Below are positions 44,512-52,543 of a DNA stretch of 64,000 bases, in pieces. Both the position numbers and the translations under genes were made by a program. Origin of the DNA: Gemmatimonadota bacterium (lineage in GTDB: Bacteria > Gemmatimonadota > Gemmatimonadetes > Gemmatimonadales > Gemmatimonadaceae); contig DAHUXM010000018.1 of NCBI GenBank assembly GCA_027307165.1, forward strand, positions 152,456-216,455, in the 5' to 3' direction. Position 1 is the stretch's first letter. Each line of letters opens with the position of its first letter. A model generated the notes under the pieces. That model was not told the DNA's origin and made no database searches. It saw nothing but the letters and a program-made list of their open reading frames with translations.

Positions 44512-46308
44512 ATGCCGACAGACGGATATTCGTTCACGCGCGGGATCTTCGCTGGCGAGATAAACGACCAGCTGCTGTTCCCATATCCGCCACAGCTCGA
44601 CACGCTCGATTCATCGGAAGCTGCAACAGTCACGCGACTGGTTCAGGCGATGGAAGGTCGACTGGGCGGCCTCATCGACTCCGTGAAGTTCGATCAGGAG
44701 GAAACCATCCACGACGACGTGATCGCCGCGCTGGGCGAGCACGGATTTCTCGGCATGACGATTCCGCGAAGATTCGGCGGCTTGGAGCTATCGCCGCGGG
44801 CGTACGCCAGAGTGTGCGAGGCGATCGGCGGAGTAGACGCCTCGATCGGGGTTTTCATCGGAGTGCACTGCGGTCTGGGCTGCAAGGCGATAGTGATGTA
44901 CGGCACCGAAGCGCAGAAGGAGCAGTGGCTGCCGCGCCTCGCACGCGGTGAGATACTGGTCTCGTATGCGCTTACCGAGCCACTGGTCGGATCGGATGCG
45001 CAGCACGTGAAGACGACTGCGAAGCTGAGCGCCGACAAGTCGCACTGGACGCTCAACGGCCGCAAGATCTGGATCGGCAATGCGCATCGCGCCGCCGTTC
45101 TCGTCACGTTTGCACAGACGGAAGTCGAACGCGACGGAAAGTTCGTGACAAAACCAACGGCGTTCCTCATCGAGCCCACGATGCCCGGATTCCGCGTTGT
45201 CGAAACGGTCCGAAAATTGGGTATTCGCGGATCCACTCAGGCCGAGCTCGAATACACGGACCTCCGCGTTCCCGTGGTAAACGTGCTTGGCGAGGTCGGC
45301 CGAGGGTTCGCGGTCGCCGTGCACGTGCTGAACGGTGGCCGGCTCACGCTCGCCGCGGGATGCACAGGCGGGGCCAGGCACGTCTTTCGCGAGATGACAA
45401 GCTACGTCGAGCAGCGCGTCCAGTTCGGCAAGCCCCTCGCCGACTTCGAGATCACGCAACGGAAGCTCGCGACGATCGCATCGGACATCTACGCATCCGA
45501 TGCAATGCTCGGGGTCATCGCGAATCTTGCCACGGATAACGAAGCAGACTGGTCGCTGGAGGCCGCGATCGGCAAGGTGTTCGCGAGCGAGCTGATCTGG
45601 CGCACCACTGATGAAATGGTCCAGCTCGCTGGTGGCCGCGGATTCGTGAAACCATATCCGTACGAGCGCTATCTTCGCGACAGCCGAATCAACAGGATAT
45701 TCGAGGGCGCCAATGAAATCCTGCGGCTGTTCATCGCGCTGAACGGGATTCAGACGCTCTCCGGCCAGCTCAAGGAAGTCAGCGTCGCGCTGCGCGAGCC
45801 GATCAAGCATCTCGGGCTGCTCAGTGAGTTCGCGGCAGCAAAAGTCCGTAACGCATTCGGCGCCAGCGCGACACTTGATTTCGAGCTGGACCCCAGGCTT
45901 GCTGTGCACAAGGAGTCATTCGAGAAACACGTCGCCGAGCTCCGGTCCTCGGCGGAGAGCGCAGTGACGAAATACCGTGGTGAGATCGTGGATCGTCAGA
46001 TGGTGGTCGAGCGGCTATCCAACATGGCGATCGAGCTGTTCGCCACCGCGTGCGTGCTGTCGTACACGCAGGCATTGCTCGAGAGGCAGGACGACGCGCG
46101 CGCGGTCCTCCTGTGCGACATATTCTGCGTGGGGTCGGGCCTGCGGTTCCGTGCCGCACGCGTCGCCCTGGCTGGCGGCGCCGATGGAACCCTCGATGGC
46201 GCTCGACGCGCACTGACGGCGGAAGTGCGAGCCGATAAGGGATATGCGTTACCGGATTCGATTCTCGATGTACCCCGGAAGTCCGGCACTGCGCAATCGG
46301 TGAAATGA
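44512..46308 (+). CDS. Acyl-CoA dehydrogenase family protein
   Basis: A 598-residue flavoprotein of the acyl-CoA dehydrogenase superfamily, long like the VLCAD/ACAD9 group. Visible features are the FAD/substrate block ALTEPLVGSDAQHVKT, GRKIWIGNAHRAAVLVTFA, the QFGKPLADFEITQRKLATIA helix, and the catalytic-base region RIFEGANEILRLFIALNG (Glu in FEGANE). A C-terminal extension of about 180 helical residues follows. It should oxidise acyl-CoA at C2-C3. The next gene, chorismate mutase, overlaps its stop by 4 nt, so the two are translationally coupled despite unrelated pathways. Confidence 0.92.
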   Translation: MPTDGYSFTRGIFAGEINDQLLFPYPPQLDTLDSSEAATVTRLVQAMEGRLGGLIDSVKFDQEETIHDDVIAALGEHGFLGMTIPRRFGGLELSPRAYARVCEAIGGVDASIGVFIGVHCGLGCKAIVMYGTEAQKEQWLPRLARGEILVSYALTEPLVGSDAQHVKTTAKLSADKSHWTLNGRKIWIGNAHRAAVLVTFAQTEVERDGKFVTKPTAFLIEPTMPGFRVVETVRKLGIRGSTQAELEYTDLRVPVVNVLGEVGRGFAVAVHVLNGGRLTLAAGCTGGARHVFREMTSYVEQRVQFGKPLADFEITQRKLATIASDIYASDAMLGVIANLATDNEADWSLEAAIGKVFASELIWRTTDEMVQLAGGRGFVKPYPYERYLRDSRINRIFEGANEILRLFIALNGIQTLSGQLKEVSVALREPIKHLGLLSEFAAAKVRNAFGASATLDFELDPRLAVHKESFEKHVAELRSSAESAVTKYRGEIVDRQMVVERLSNMAIELFATACVLSYTQALLERQDDARAVLLCDIFCVGSGLRFRAARVALAGGADGTLDGARRALTAEVRADKGYALPDSILDVPRKSGTAQSVK

Positions 46309-46682
46309 GCAACGTAGACCAGAGCGCGATGCGCATCCGCGGCCTTCGCGGAGCTACGCGCGTCGCGCGCGACGACTCGGAGTGCATTCGCACCGCGACA
46401 CGGCAATTGCTCGCGGAGATGTTGCTGCGCAACTCACTGCGCCAGGATGCGATCGTCAGCGCATTCTTCACTGTTACACCGGATCTCGTCAGCGAATTTC
46501 CCGCCAGGGCAGCTCGCGAGATGGGCTGGGATGATGTGGCGATGCTCTGTTCGACCGAAATTCCCGTGCCGGGCTCGATGGACCGCGTGGTACGGGTACT
46601 GCTTCACGTCGAGCTTCCCGCGAACACTTCAGTGCGGCACGTGTACCTCAACGGAGCAGAGGAATTACGCCCCGATCTGTGA
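46305..46682 (+). CDS. aroH: Monofunctional chorismate mutase, AroH type
   Basis: A 125-residue AroH-class enzyme converting chorismate to prephenate for Phe and Tyr synthesis. The family pattern is clear: RIRGLRGATRVARDDSECI, FFTVTPDLVSEFPARAAREM (with the active-site region), GWDDVAMLCSTEIPVPGSM, and the C-terminal VRHVYLNGAEELRPDL. Length is typical. The ATG overlaps the stop of the acyl-CoA dehydrogenase gene (ATGA), which fixes the start; an internal Met before RIRGL is a less likely alternative. Confidence 0.93.
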   Translation: MSNVDQSAMRIRGLRGATRVARDDSECIRTATRQLLAEMLLRNSLRQDAIVSAFFTVTPDLVSEFPARAAREMGWDDVAMLCSTEIPVPGSMDRVVRVLLHVELPANTSVRHVYLNGAEELRPDL

Positions 46683-46743
46683 CGGCGGCGCAGCTGGACG
46701 AGTCTTGGCTGGTTGGACCGTACAACAACAATCGAGGAATCCA

Positions 46744-47493
46744 ATGCGCGCTTCCATACTTGCCGCATCCATCACTTTTGCAGCGCTCGCGACACCTGTT
46801 GTTCTCCCCGCGCAGACACCGCCCGACGGTGCCGAGCTCGTGCGGTTGATGCACGACAGGTACGTTGCGAAGTGGTACACTACACTGACGTTTACCCAGG
46901 CCACCGAGCGACGCACCCCCGCCGACACGATGGTGCACGAGACCTGGTACGAGACGATGAAGCTACCGGGCAGACTGCGCATCGATGTCGGCACGCCGGA
47001 CGGCGATCCGATCATTCTCTTCGCGCGCGACAGCATCTTCGTCCGCCGTGGCGGTCAGAACCTCCCTGCGCGGGTGGGTCGGAATCCACTATTGTTGCTC
47101 GGATTCGACATCTACACACAGCCCATCGAGCGCAGCGTGAGCGCGTTGCGCGAGGAGGGCTTCGATCTCAGCAAGATGCACGAAGGCACCTGGCAGGGTC
47201 GCCGGGTCTTCGTTGTCGGTGCGGCGGCCGGCGATACGACGTCCAAGCAGTTCTGGATCGATGCCGAGCGGCTGGTCTTCGTCAGGATGGTCGGCCCCGT
47301 GGCACAGGGGCGCCCCGGCGTCGAAGATGTCAGGTTCGATCAGTACCAGCCAGCGGGCAACGGATGGCTCGCAACCCTCGTGACGGACACGCGTGCCGGC
47401 AAGCTCGTTCAGAAGGAGCAATATTCCGACATTCGCGTCAACGTGCCGGTGGCTGACAGCCGCCTGGATCCTGCAAAGCTCGACCAACCCTGA
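46744..47493 (+). CDS. Secreted protein, possibly LolA/lipoprotein-sorting fold, unknown function
   Basis: A 249-residue exported protein with signal peptide RASILAASITFAALATPVVL ending PAQ. The mature part is a series of beta strands around one helix: YVAKWYTTLTFTQATERR, ETMKLPGRLRIDVGTPDG, RRVFVVGAAAGDTTSKQFWI, FDQYQPAGNGWLATLVTD. This general layout resembles the LolA-like outer-membrane lipoprotein-sorting fold, but I see no diagnostic motif. It lies 61 bp after aroH and 3 bp before the VirJ-like gene, likely in one transcript. Confidence 0.62.
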   Translation: MRASILAASITFAALATPVVLPAQTPPDGAELVRLMHDRYVAKWYTTLTFTQATERRTPADTMVHETWYETMKLPGRLRIDVGTPDGDPIILFARDSIFVRRGGQNLPARVGRNPLLLLGFDIYTQPIERSVSALREEGFDLSKMHEGTWQGRRVFVVGAAAGDTTSKQFWIDAERLVFVRMVGPVAQGRPGVEDVRFDQYQPAGNGWLATLVTDTRAGKLVQKEQYSDIRVNVPVADSRLDPAKLDQP

Positions 47494-47496
47494 CAG

Positions 47497-48231
47497 ATGC
47501 TACTGCCCCTCTTCGTTTCAGTTCTTACCGCAACCGCGCAGCTGCCGCGCGACACCGTCACAGATGTTCGGAACCTGCCGATCGTCGAGCTACGCGCAGC
47601 ACACGCGACCAGTAACACGGTCGCGATAATTCTCTCGGGTGACGGCGGTTGGGCCGACATCGACGAGAAGGTTGGAAAGCGACTCCAATCGCGCGGGATC
47701 GATGTGGTCGGAGTCGACATGCGCGACTATCTGCGCGGCGGGGGTCGGTCGCCGGCTGTCATTGGGCGCGACGTCTCTCGCATTGCGCGGCGCTACATGG
47801 CACTCTGGAAGAAGAACGACGTCGCACTCGTCGGTTACTCGCGCGGCTCAGACCTTGCGCCATTCGCCGCGACGAATCTCGCTCCTGACATCCGTCCGCA
47901 TCTCACGCTGATTGCGATGCTCGCCCTGCTGGAGCGCGCAAGTTTCTCCTATCACTTCTCCGACCTGTGGCGCACGACATCGGGCAAGGGCGATACGCCC
48001 ATTCTGCCACAACTCCAGGCCCTGAAGGGCGTGCCGATGGTCTGTGTTTACGGAGCCGAGGAAAAGGAATCACTCTGCCGCTCTGCACCACCGGGACTGA
48101 TGACGGTCATCGAGCGCAAGGGCAAGCATCACTTCGACGGCAACTACAACGCACTGGGTGACATCGTGTACCTGGCCGTGATGAGAAGTGCGAATGGAAC
48201 GCCGTTGGGGGATCTGGAAGCGCCTCAGTAA
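47497..48231 (+). CDS. VirJ/AcvB-like alpha/beta hydrolase, exported
   Basis: A 244-residue protein with a short signal-like N-terminus (LLPLFVSVLTATAQ) and a VirJ domain (PF06057). Diagnostic sequences are IILSGDGGWADIDEKVGKR near the N-terminus, VVGVDMRDYLRGGG, and the nucleophile elbow VALVGYSRGSDLAPF; the late His is in GKHHFDGNY. In Agrobacterium and Rhizobium, AcvB/AtvA proteins act in the periplasm and hydrolyse lysyl-phosphatidylglycerol. No LPG synthase (mprF-like) gene is in this window. It overlaps the convergent DUF488 gene by 7 bp. Confidence 0.82.
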   Translation: MLLPLFVSVLTATAQLPRDTVTDVRNLPIVELRAAHATSNTVAIILSGDGGWADIDEKVGKRLQSRGIDVVGVDMRDYLRGGGRSPAVIGRDVSRIARRYMALWKKNDVALVGYSRGSDLAPFAATNLAPDIRPHLTLIAMLALLERASFSYHFSDLWRTTSGKGDTPILPQLQALKGVPMVCVYGAEEKESLCRSAPPGLMTVIERKGKHHFDGNYNALGDIVYLAVMRSANGTPLGDLEAPQ

Positions 48232-48791
48232 GTCAACGCCCCATCCACCACCTTCGCCACGGATGTGTAGGGGTGCTCCTTCGCCTCGCCCGTCCCCATG
48301 ATGTGCAATACTTCCCATCCGTGCGCCTTGAAATAATCGGCGATCATCGACCGGTGGCAACGCCACCATACGGCTTCTGAACACATCGCGGCAACCCTGT
48401 CCTCGCGGGCGATCGCGGCCAGCGACTCTGCAGCTCGGGCAAACTCTTCGGTGTCCATGTAGTCGGCATATCCGCGAAACGCTTCGTTCTTCCACTCGGA
48501 GTGCGGTGAGTCCGGGAGCGCCTTGCGTCTCCCGCCGAGCGCCGGCATGGGCGTGCATTCGATTCCTGCGGTTGCAAGCGACGGTTCGAGTTCGGCCGGA
48601 TTGAACTGCGGAAACCTTCGCGATCCTGCGAACCGTCGCACGTCAGCGATACGCGTTATGCCGTGCGCGGTCAACAGGTCGATGAATTCAGCAATGGGAT
48701 GAGTCGAGTGGCCTATCGTCCAGAGCGTGCCGGGCGGCTGCAGGGCTAGAGGTCCGCGCACGATTTGAGAATTGTGCCGCAATTGAGACAT
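48225..48791 (-). CDS. DUF488 family protein
   Basis: A protein of up to 188 residues of the DUF488 family. Motifs are TLWTIGHSTHPIAEFIDLL, RIADVRRFAGSRRFPQFN, ALGGRRKALPDS and VAAMCSEAVWWRCHRSMIADY. The paired Cys in CSE...WRCHRS are conserved. Biochemical function is unknown; the fold is Rossmann-like. The start is uncertain. The ATG used lies inside the upstream zinc-ribbon gene in another frame; family proteins usually begin only a few residues before TIGHS, so a GTG at 48761 is also plausible. It is the last gene of the nadBAC transcript by position. Confidence 0.82.
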   Translation of the reverse strand: MSQLRHNSQIVRGPLALQPPGTLWTIGHSTHPIAEFIDLLTAHGITRIADVRRFAGSRRFPQFNPAELEPSLATAGIECTPMPALGGRRKALPDSPHSEWKNEAFRGYADYMDTEEFARAAESLAAIAREDRVAAMCSEAVWWRCHRSMIADYFKAHGWEVLHIMGTGEAKEHPYTSVAKVVDGALTY

Positions 48792-48919
48792 ACCAGCTTG
48801 CACTTGCGCCATTCCAGGCGCGTACTGCCGCACACGTCGCACGCGTCTTCCGGGGGCTTCTCCGTCCAGTCTGACGCTGCCTCCAGGGGCGGCTGAGTAC
48901 CGCTCTGGGCGCGGTCCAA
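48746..48919 (-). CDS. 57-residue zinc-ribbon protein with TTG start, coupled to nadC
   Basis: A tiny gene that is easy to miss because it starts with TTG. The start is supported by an excellent Shine-Dalgarno (GAGGGG, then TGAA, then TTG), which overlaps the nadC stop region. The product has an acidic/polar N-terminus (about residues 1-28) and a zinc ribbon ACDVCGSTRLEWRKCKLVCL then NCGTILKSCADL: CxxC, a basic WRKCK turn, then CxxC. The WRKCKLVCLNCGTIL layout looks typical of small conserved zinc-ribbon proteins. Function unknown. Only one base separates it from the nadC stop, so it is probably translated by coupling with nadC. Confidence 0.8.
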   Translation of the reverse strand: MDRAQSGTQPPLEAASDWTEKPPEDACDVCGSTRLEWRKCKLVCLNCGTILKSCADL

Positions 48920-48920
48920 T

Positions 48921-49844
48921 TCACCCCTCGAAATCGAGCGCCAGATCGAGCGCCGGCGCGGAGTGCGTGAGAGCGCCGACCGAAATCCAGTTGACTCCCG
49001 TTTCCGCGATCCCCCGAACCGTCTGAAGATTCACACCACCGGACGCCTCGAGCACCGCGCGCCCGGCGACGAGCTTGACAGCGTCGCGCATGTCCTGGAG
49101 TCCCATGTTGTCCAGCAGGATGATGTCCGCGCCCGCGCTGATCGCTTCGCCAACCTGCGCGACATCGTCGCATTCGACCTCGATTCGCGTACCGGACGGA
49201 GCAACCGCACGGGCGCGATGCACTGCAAGCCCGACGTCGTCGCCCAGCGCGGCTATGTGGTTGTCCTTGATGAGCACCGCCTGTTCGAGATCGCTGCGAT
49301 GGCTCATTCCGCCGCCGCAGCGCACCGCGTAGCGCTCCAGCTTGCGCCAGCCCGGGGTCGTCTTGCGCGTATCGAGTATGCGTGCGTTCGTGCCGCGCAC
49401 CGCGTGCACATACTGCGCGGTGAGCGTCGCGATGCCCGAGAGACGTTGCATGAAATTCAACGCAACCCGTTCCGCACTCAACATTCCACGCGCACTGCCG
49501 GTCAGAAAGAGAATCGTGTCACCGCGATCGATCGGTCGCGCATCGTGCGAGTCCTCGCGGATCGCGATCGTTGGATCGCGTTGCCGGAACGCCTCGATCG
49601 CCAACGAAGTTCCACACACCACTCCGTCGCGTCGCGCGACGAGTGCCGCGCGTGCGGTGGCCGCGGGATCGATCGTGGCGTTGGTCGTCACGTCCGCGTC
49701 TGCCGCATCCTCTTCGAGCGCCGCGTGCACGATGCGCGCCCGGTGCTGCGCGTCGAGCGGAAAGCGCGTTCGATCCTCCGGTGAAAATGCGAACTCTGCC
49801 AGCCGTTGCAGCGAAGGGTCGGTGAGCGAGTTGGATTCGATCAT
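48921..49844 (-). CDS. nadC: Quinolinate phosphoribosyltransferase
   Basis: A 307-residue enzyme that converts quinolinate and PRPP to nicotinate mononucleotide, the third step of de novo NAD synthesis. Family blocks are ALEEDAADADVTTNATIDP, LNFMQRLSGIATLTAQYV, ILDTRKTTPGWRKLERYAV and LIKDNHIAALG (active site Lys/Arg), IEVECDDVAQVGEAISAGAD, IILLDNM, and the C-terminal LEASGGVNLQTVRGIAETGV. The ATG overlaps the nadA stop (ATGA), and the gene follows nadB-nadA. Confidence 0.96.
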   Translation of the reverse strand: MIESNSLTDPSLQRLAEFAFSPEDRTRFPLDAQHRARIVHAALEEDAADADVTTNATIDPAATARAALVARRDGVVCGTSLAIEAFRQRDPTIAIREDSHDARPIDRGDTILFLTGSARGMLSAERVALNFMQRLSGIATLTAQYVHAVRGTNARILDTRKTTPGWRKLERYAVRCGGGMSHRSDLEQAVLIKDNHIAALGDDVGLAVHRARAVAPSGTRIEVECDDVAQVGEAISAGADIILLDNMGLQDMRDAVKLVAGRAVLEASGGVNLQTVRGIAETGVNWISVGALTHSAPALDLALDFEG

Positions 49845-50866
49845 TCTCCCGGATCCTCGGCTGTCGACGGATCGAGCGACAGTGGCGTCGGCGTGCCGCC
49901 AACTGCCACCATCCGCTCGATTGCACGCCGAGCCTTCGCTGCCGTATCGGGATCGACGGTGATCCTGTGCTGCATGTGCTGCAGCGAGGCCAGGACCTTT
50001 GGGAGTGTCGTAACCTTCATGAATGCGCACACCGCCCGATCATTCGCCGGAATGAACCGCTTTGTGGGATTCTCGCGCCGGAGACGGTGCAGGATGCCCA
50101 CCTCGGTCGCGACAATGAATTCCTCCGAATCCGAGATCGCCGGCCGGCGGATCATTCCCTCGGTCGAGAGAATCTGCACACCCGTGGCGTCCACCGCACC
50201 CGACGACACCGCCTCGACCGCGCTCGTCGCGCAACCGCACTCCGGGTGTATGAGAAATTCCGCGCCGGGATGCAGCGCGCGCTGAGCGTTGATGTTCTCC
50301 GGATCGATGCCGGCGTGCACGTGGCACTCGCCCATCCACACGTGAATGTTTTCGCGTCCCGTCACGCGACGCACGTGCGCCCCGAGGAACATGTCGGGGA
50401 GAAAGAGAATCTCTCTATCCGCCGGAATCGAGTTGACGATGTCTACCGCGTTGCCGGAGGTGCAGCAATAATCGCTCTCCGCCTTTACCTCCGCCGTGGT
50501 GTTCACGTAGCTCACCACGACTGCGCCGGGATGTTCGTTCTTCCATTCGCGCAGTTGCGCGCCGTCGATCGTCGCCGCGAGCGAACAGCCGGCAGCCATG
50601 TCCGGCAGCAGAACTGTTTTATCGGGCGAGAGGATCGCCGCCGTCTCCGCCATGAAGTGAACGCCACAGAAGACGATGACCTTCGCTTTCGTCTTCGCCG
50701 CCTCGCGGCTCAGTCCGAGCGAGTCGCCGACGAAGTCAGCAGCGTCCTGCACTTCCGGACGCTGGTAGTTGTGCGCCAGGATGACCGCGTCGCGTTCACG
50801 TGCAAGCAACTTGATGCGCGAGACTATGTCCTCATCCTGCGTCTGGTCGTATATGGCTTCAGTCAT
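49841..50866 (-). CDS. nadA: Quinolinate synthase
   Basis: A 341-residue [4Fe-4S] enzyme that condenses iminoaspartate with dihydroxyacetone phosphate to quinolinate. Motifs include VILAHNYQRPEVQDAADFVG near the N-terminus, VIVFCGVHFMAETAAILSP (first cluster Cys region), SDYCCTSGNAVDIVNS, HVWMGECHVHAGI and HPECGCATSAVEAVSSGAVD (last cluster Cys region). Length and motifs are normal. The ATG before TEAIYDQT is used; a few in-frame codons upstream look non-homologous. It is the second gene of the nad operon, 45 bp after nadB. Confidence 0.96.
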   Translation of the reverse strand: MTEAIYDQTQDEDIVSRIKLLARERDAVILAHNYQRPEVQDAADFVGDSLGLSREAAKTKAKVIVFCGVHFMAETAAILSPDKTVLLPDMAAGCSLAATIDGAQLREWKNEHPGAVVVSYVNTTAEVKAESDYCCTSGNAVDIVNSIPADREILFLPDMFLGAHVRRVTGRENIHVWMGECHVHAGIDPENINAQRALHPGAEFLIHPECGCATSAVEAVSSGAVDATGVQILSTEGMIRRPAISDSEEFIVATEVGILHRLRRENPTKRFIPANDRAVCAFMKVTTLPKVLASLQHMQHRITVDPDTAAKARRAIERMVAVGGTPTPLSLDPSTAEDPGE

Positions 50867-50911
50867 GAATATTGATTCCGAGATGCGGTGCCGGAACCGC
50901 AATGAGAGTGC

Positions 50912-52423
50912 TTACCATTCGATGTGGCGATCACGCCACTTTCTCTTCGGACGCGGAAAGTCGCGTCTGAAATGTCCGCCTCGCGATTCCTTGCGAAGCA
51001 GCGCTGCCTGCACGATGAGACGTGAAGTCTCGATCATGTTCGCTTCTTCCGTCGCGCCGATCGGGAGTCGCGCCTCGATTCCGTCGAGAATCACGAGGCA
51101 ATCCCGCAACGCACCGGCCGTCCGGTCGATCCCCGCGTTATCCCACATCACGCGTCGAACCTCGTCGGCCGCAACCTGCGCGGCGCCACGATCCAGCAGC
51201 GGCGGCGCGCTCCACATCGTCGTCGCAGGCTCCGCCGCGAGCGGCACGCCCGTCACCATGTCACGCGCCACGCGCTCGGCGAAAACCAGTCCTTCGAGCA
51301 AGGAGTTGGAGGCGAGCCTGTTGGCGCCGTGCACCCCTGTGCGCGCCACCTCTCCGCACGCGTACAGTCGCGGGATGCTCGCCCGCCCCGCCAGGTCGGT
51401 CACGATCCCGCCCATCATGTAGTGTGCGGCCGGAGTGACCGGAATGAGATCGGTGTTCGGATTGATACCGCGCGCTATGCACAGCGCGTAAATTCCCGGA
51501 AAATGCTCTTCGAACGGTCGTTCGAATCGCGTTGCGTCGAGAAATACCTTGTGGCCGGCGCGCTGCTGTCTGAAGATCGCTCGCGCCACGATGTCACGGG
51601 GGGCGAGTTCGGCGAGCTTGTGCTCCCTGAGCATGAAACGCTCGCCGCGGTCGTTCACCAGTATGGCGCCTTCGCCCCTGACGGCCTCCGAAACCAGCGC
51701 CAGCGGCGTCTCCGCGGTGTCCAGTGCGGTCGGGTGGAATTGCACGAATTCCATGTCGGCCAGCTTGACGCCCGCCCTGTGCGCGATGGCGTAACCGTCA
51801 CCGGTGGCCACCGCCGGATTGGTCGTGTAGCGATAAACCTGCCCGCAGCCGCCGGTCGCCAGGACCGTGGCGTCGGCGATGAATTCCGTCGCCTTTCCGG
51901 CGACGGTCGCGCGAACGCCGACACATACGTCGTTATCGATGATCAGATCCAGAACACGCGTTTTCTCGGACACGTGAATCGTGGGCGCCGCTCGCACGCG
52001 CTCGATCAGCGTGCGCGCCACCTCGGCGCCGGTCTGATCGCCGTGCGAATGGACTATGCGTCTCCGCGAATGCGCGGCCTCGCGCCCTAGCTGAAGGTTT
52101 CCCGCAGTGTCGCGATCGAATTGCGCTCCAGCGGTCGCAAGCTCGCGCACCCGATCGGGGCCTTCCTCCACCAGCACCTCGACAGCGGCTGCGTCGCACA
52201 GTGCGGCGCCCGCTGCAAGCGTGTCTATCCGATGAAGCTCCGGAGAGTCTCCGGCTCCCAGCGCGGCGGCGATGCCACCCTGCGCGTACGCGGTGGCGCT
52301 ATCGAAAAGAGAGCGTTTGGTGAGAACGACCACCTCACCCGAATCGGCGGCTCGCCACGCGGTGTGCAGTCCTGCGACTCCGCTCCCAACCACCAGGAAA
52401 CGAGTGCGAATGCGCTCAGGCAT
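50912..52423 (-). CDS. nadB: L-aspartate oxidase
   Basis: A 503-residue FAD enzyme that oxidises L-aspartate to iminoaspartate for quinolinate synthesis. The FAD motif FLVVGSGVAGLHTAWRAAD is at residues 9-27. Other blocks are SATAYAQGGIAAALG, SRRRIVHSHGDQTGAEVAR, ATVLATGGCGQVYRYTTNP, VQFHPTAL, and TPAAHYMMGGIVTDLAGR with the catalytic region, then ANRLASNSLLEGLVF. It is the first gene of a nadB-nadA-nadC-zinc-ribbon-DUF488 series and starts 6 nt after a TATCTT hexamer. The frame runs on upstream of the ATG, but that part is antisense to the next gene and not real. Confidence 0.96.
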   Translation of the reverse strand: MPERIRTRFLVVGSGVAGLHTAWRAADSGEVVVLTKRSLFDSATAYAQGGIAAALGAGDSPELHRIDTLAAGAALCDAAAVEVLVEEGPDRVRELATAGAQFDRDTAGNLQLGREAAHSRRRIVHSHGDQTGAEVARTLIERVRAAPTIHVSEKTRVLDLIIDNDVCVGVRATVAGKATEFIADATVLATGGCGQVYRYTTNPAVATGDGYAIAHRAGVKLADMEFVQFHPTALDTAETPLALVSEAVRGEGAILVNDRGERFMLREHKLAELAPRDIVARAIFRQQRAGHKVFLDATRFERPFEEHFPGIYALCIARGINPNTDLIPVTPAAHYMMGGIVTDLAGRASIPRLYACGEVARTGVHGANRLASNSLLEGLVFAERVARDMVTGVPLAAEPATTMWSAPPLLDRGAAQVAADEVRRVMWDNAGIDRTAGALRDCLVILDGIEARLPIGATEEANMIETSRLIVQAALLRKESRGGHFRRDFPRPKRKWRDRHIEW

Positions 52424-52429
52424 GTGCGA

Positions 52430-52435
52430 AAGATA
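52430..52435 (-). promoter_or_regulatory. -10 hexamer TATCTT for the nad operon, leaderless arrangement
   Basis: On the minus strand TATCTT is followed by 6 nt (TCGCAC) and the nadB ATG. No NiaR or NrtR site was recognised by eye in the 120-bp divergent spacer. Confidence 0.5.
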
Positions 52436-52543
52436 GCCACCCGCGCCAGCCCGCGCAGTTCCGATGACGCCCGTACGGCGGCGCTTTGTTCCGCGAACTG
52501 AAGTCCACTCTATCATGGCGGCCCAATCCCATTGGAGCAAGCC

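Noticed and set aside
52424..52543. NiaR or NrtR operator for the nad operon
   Set aside because: No convincing match to either consensus was seen in the divergent spacer.
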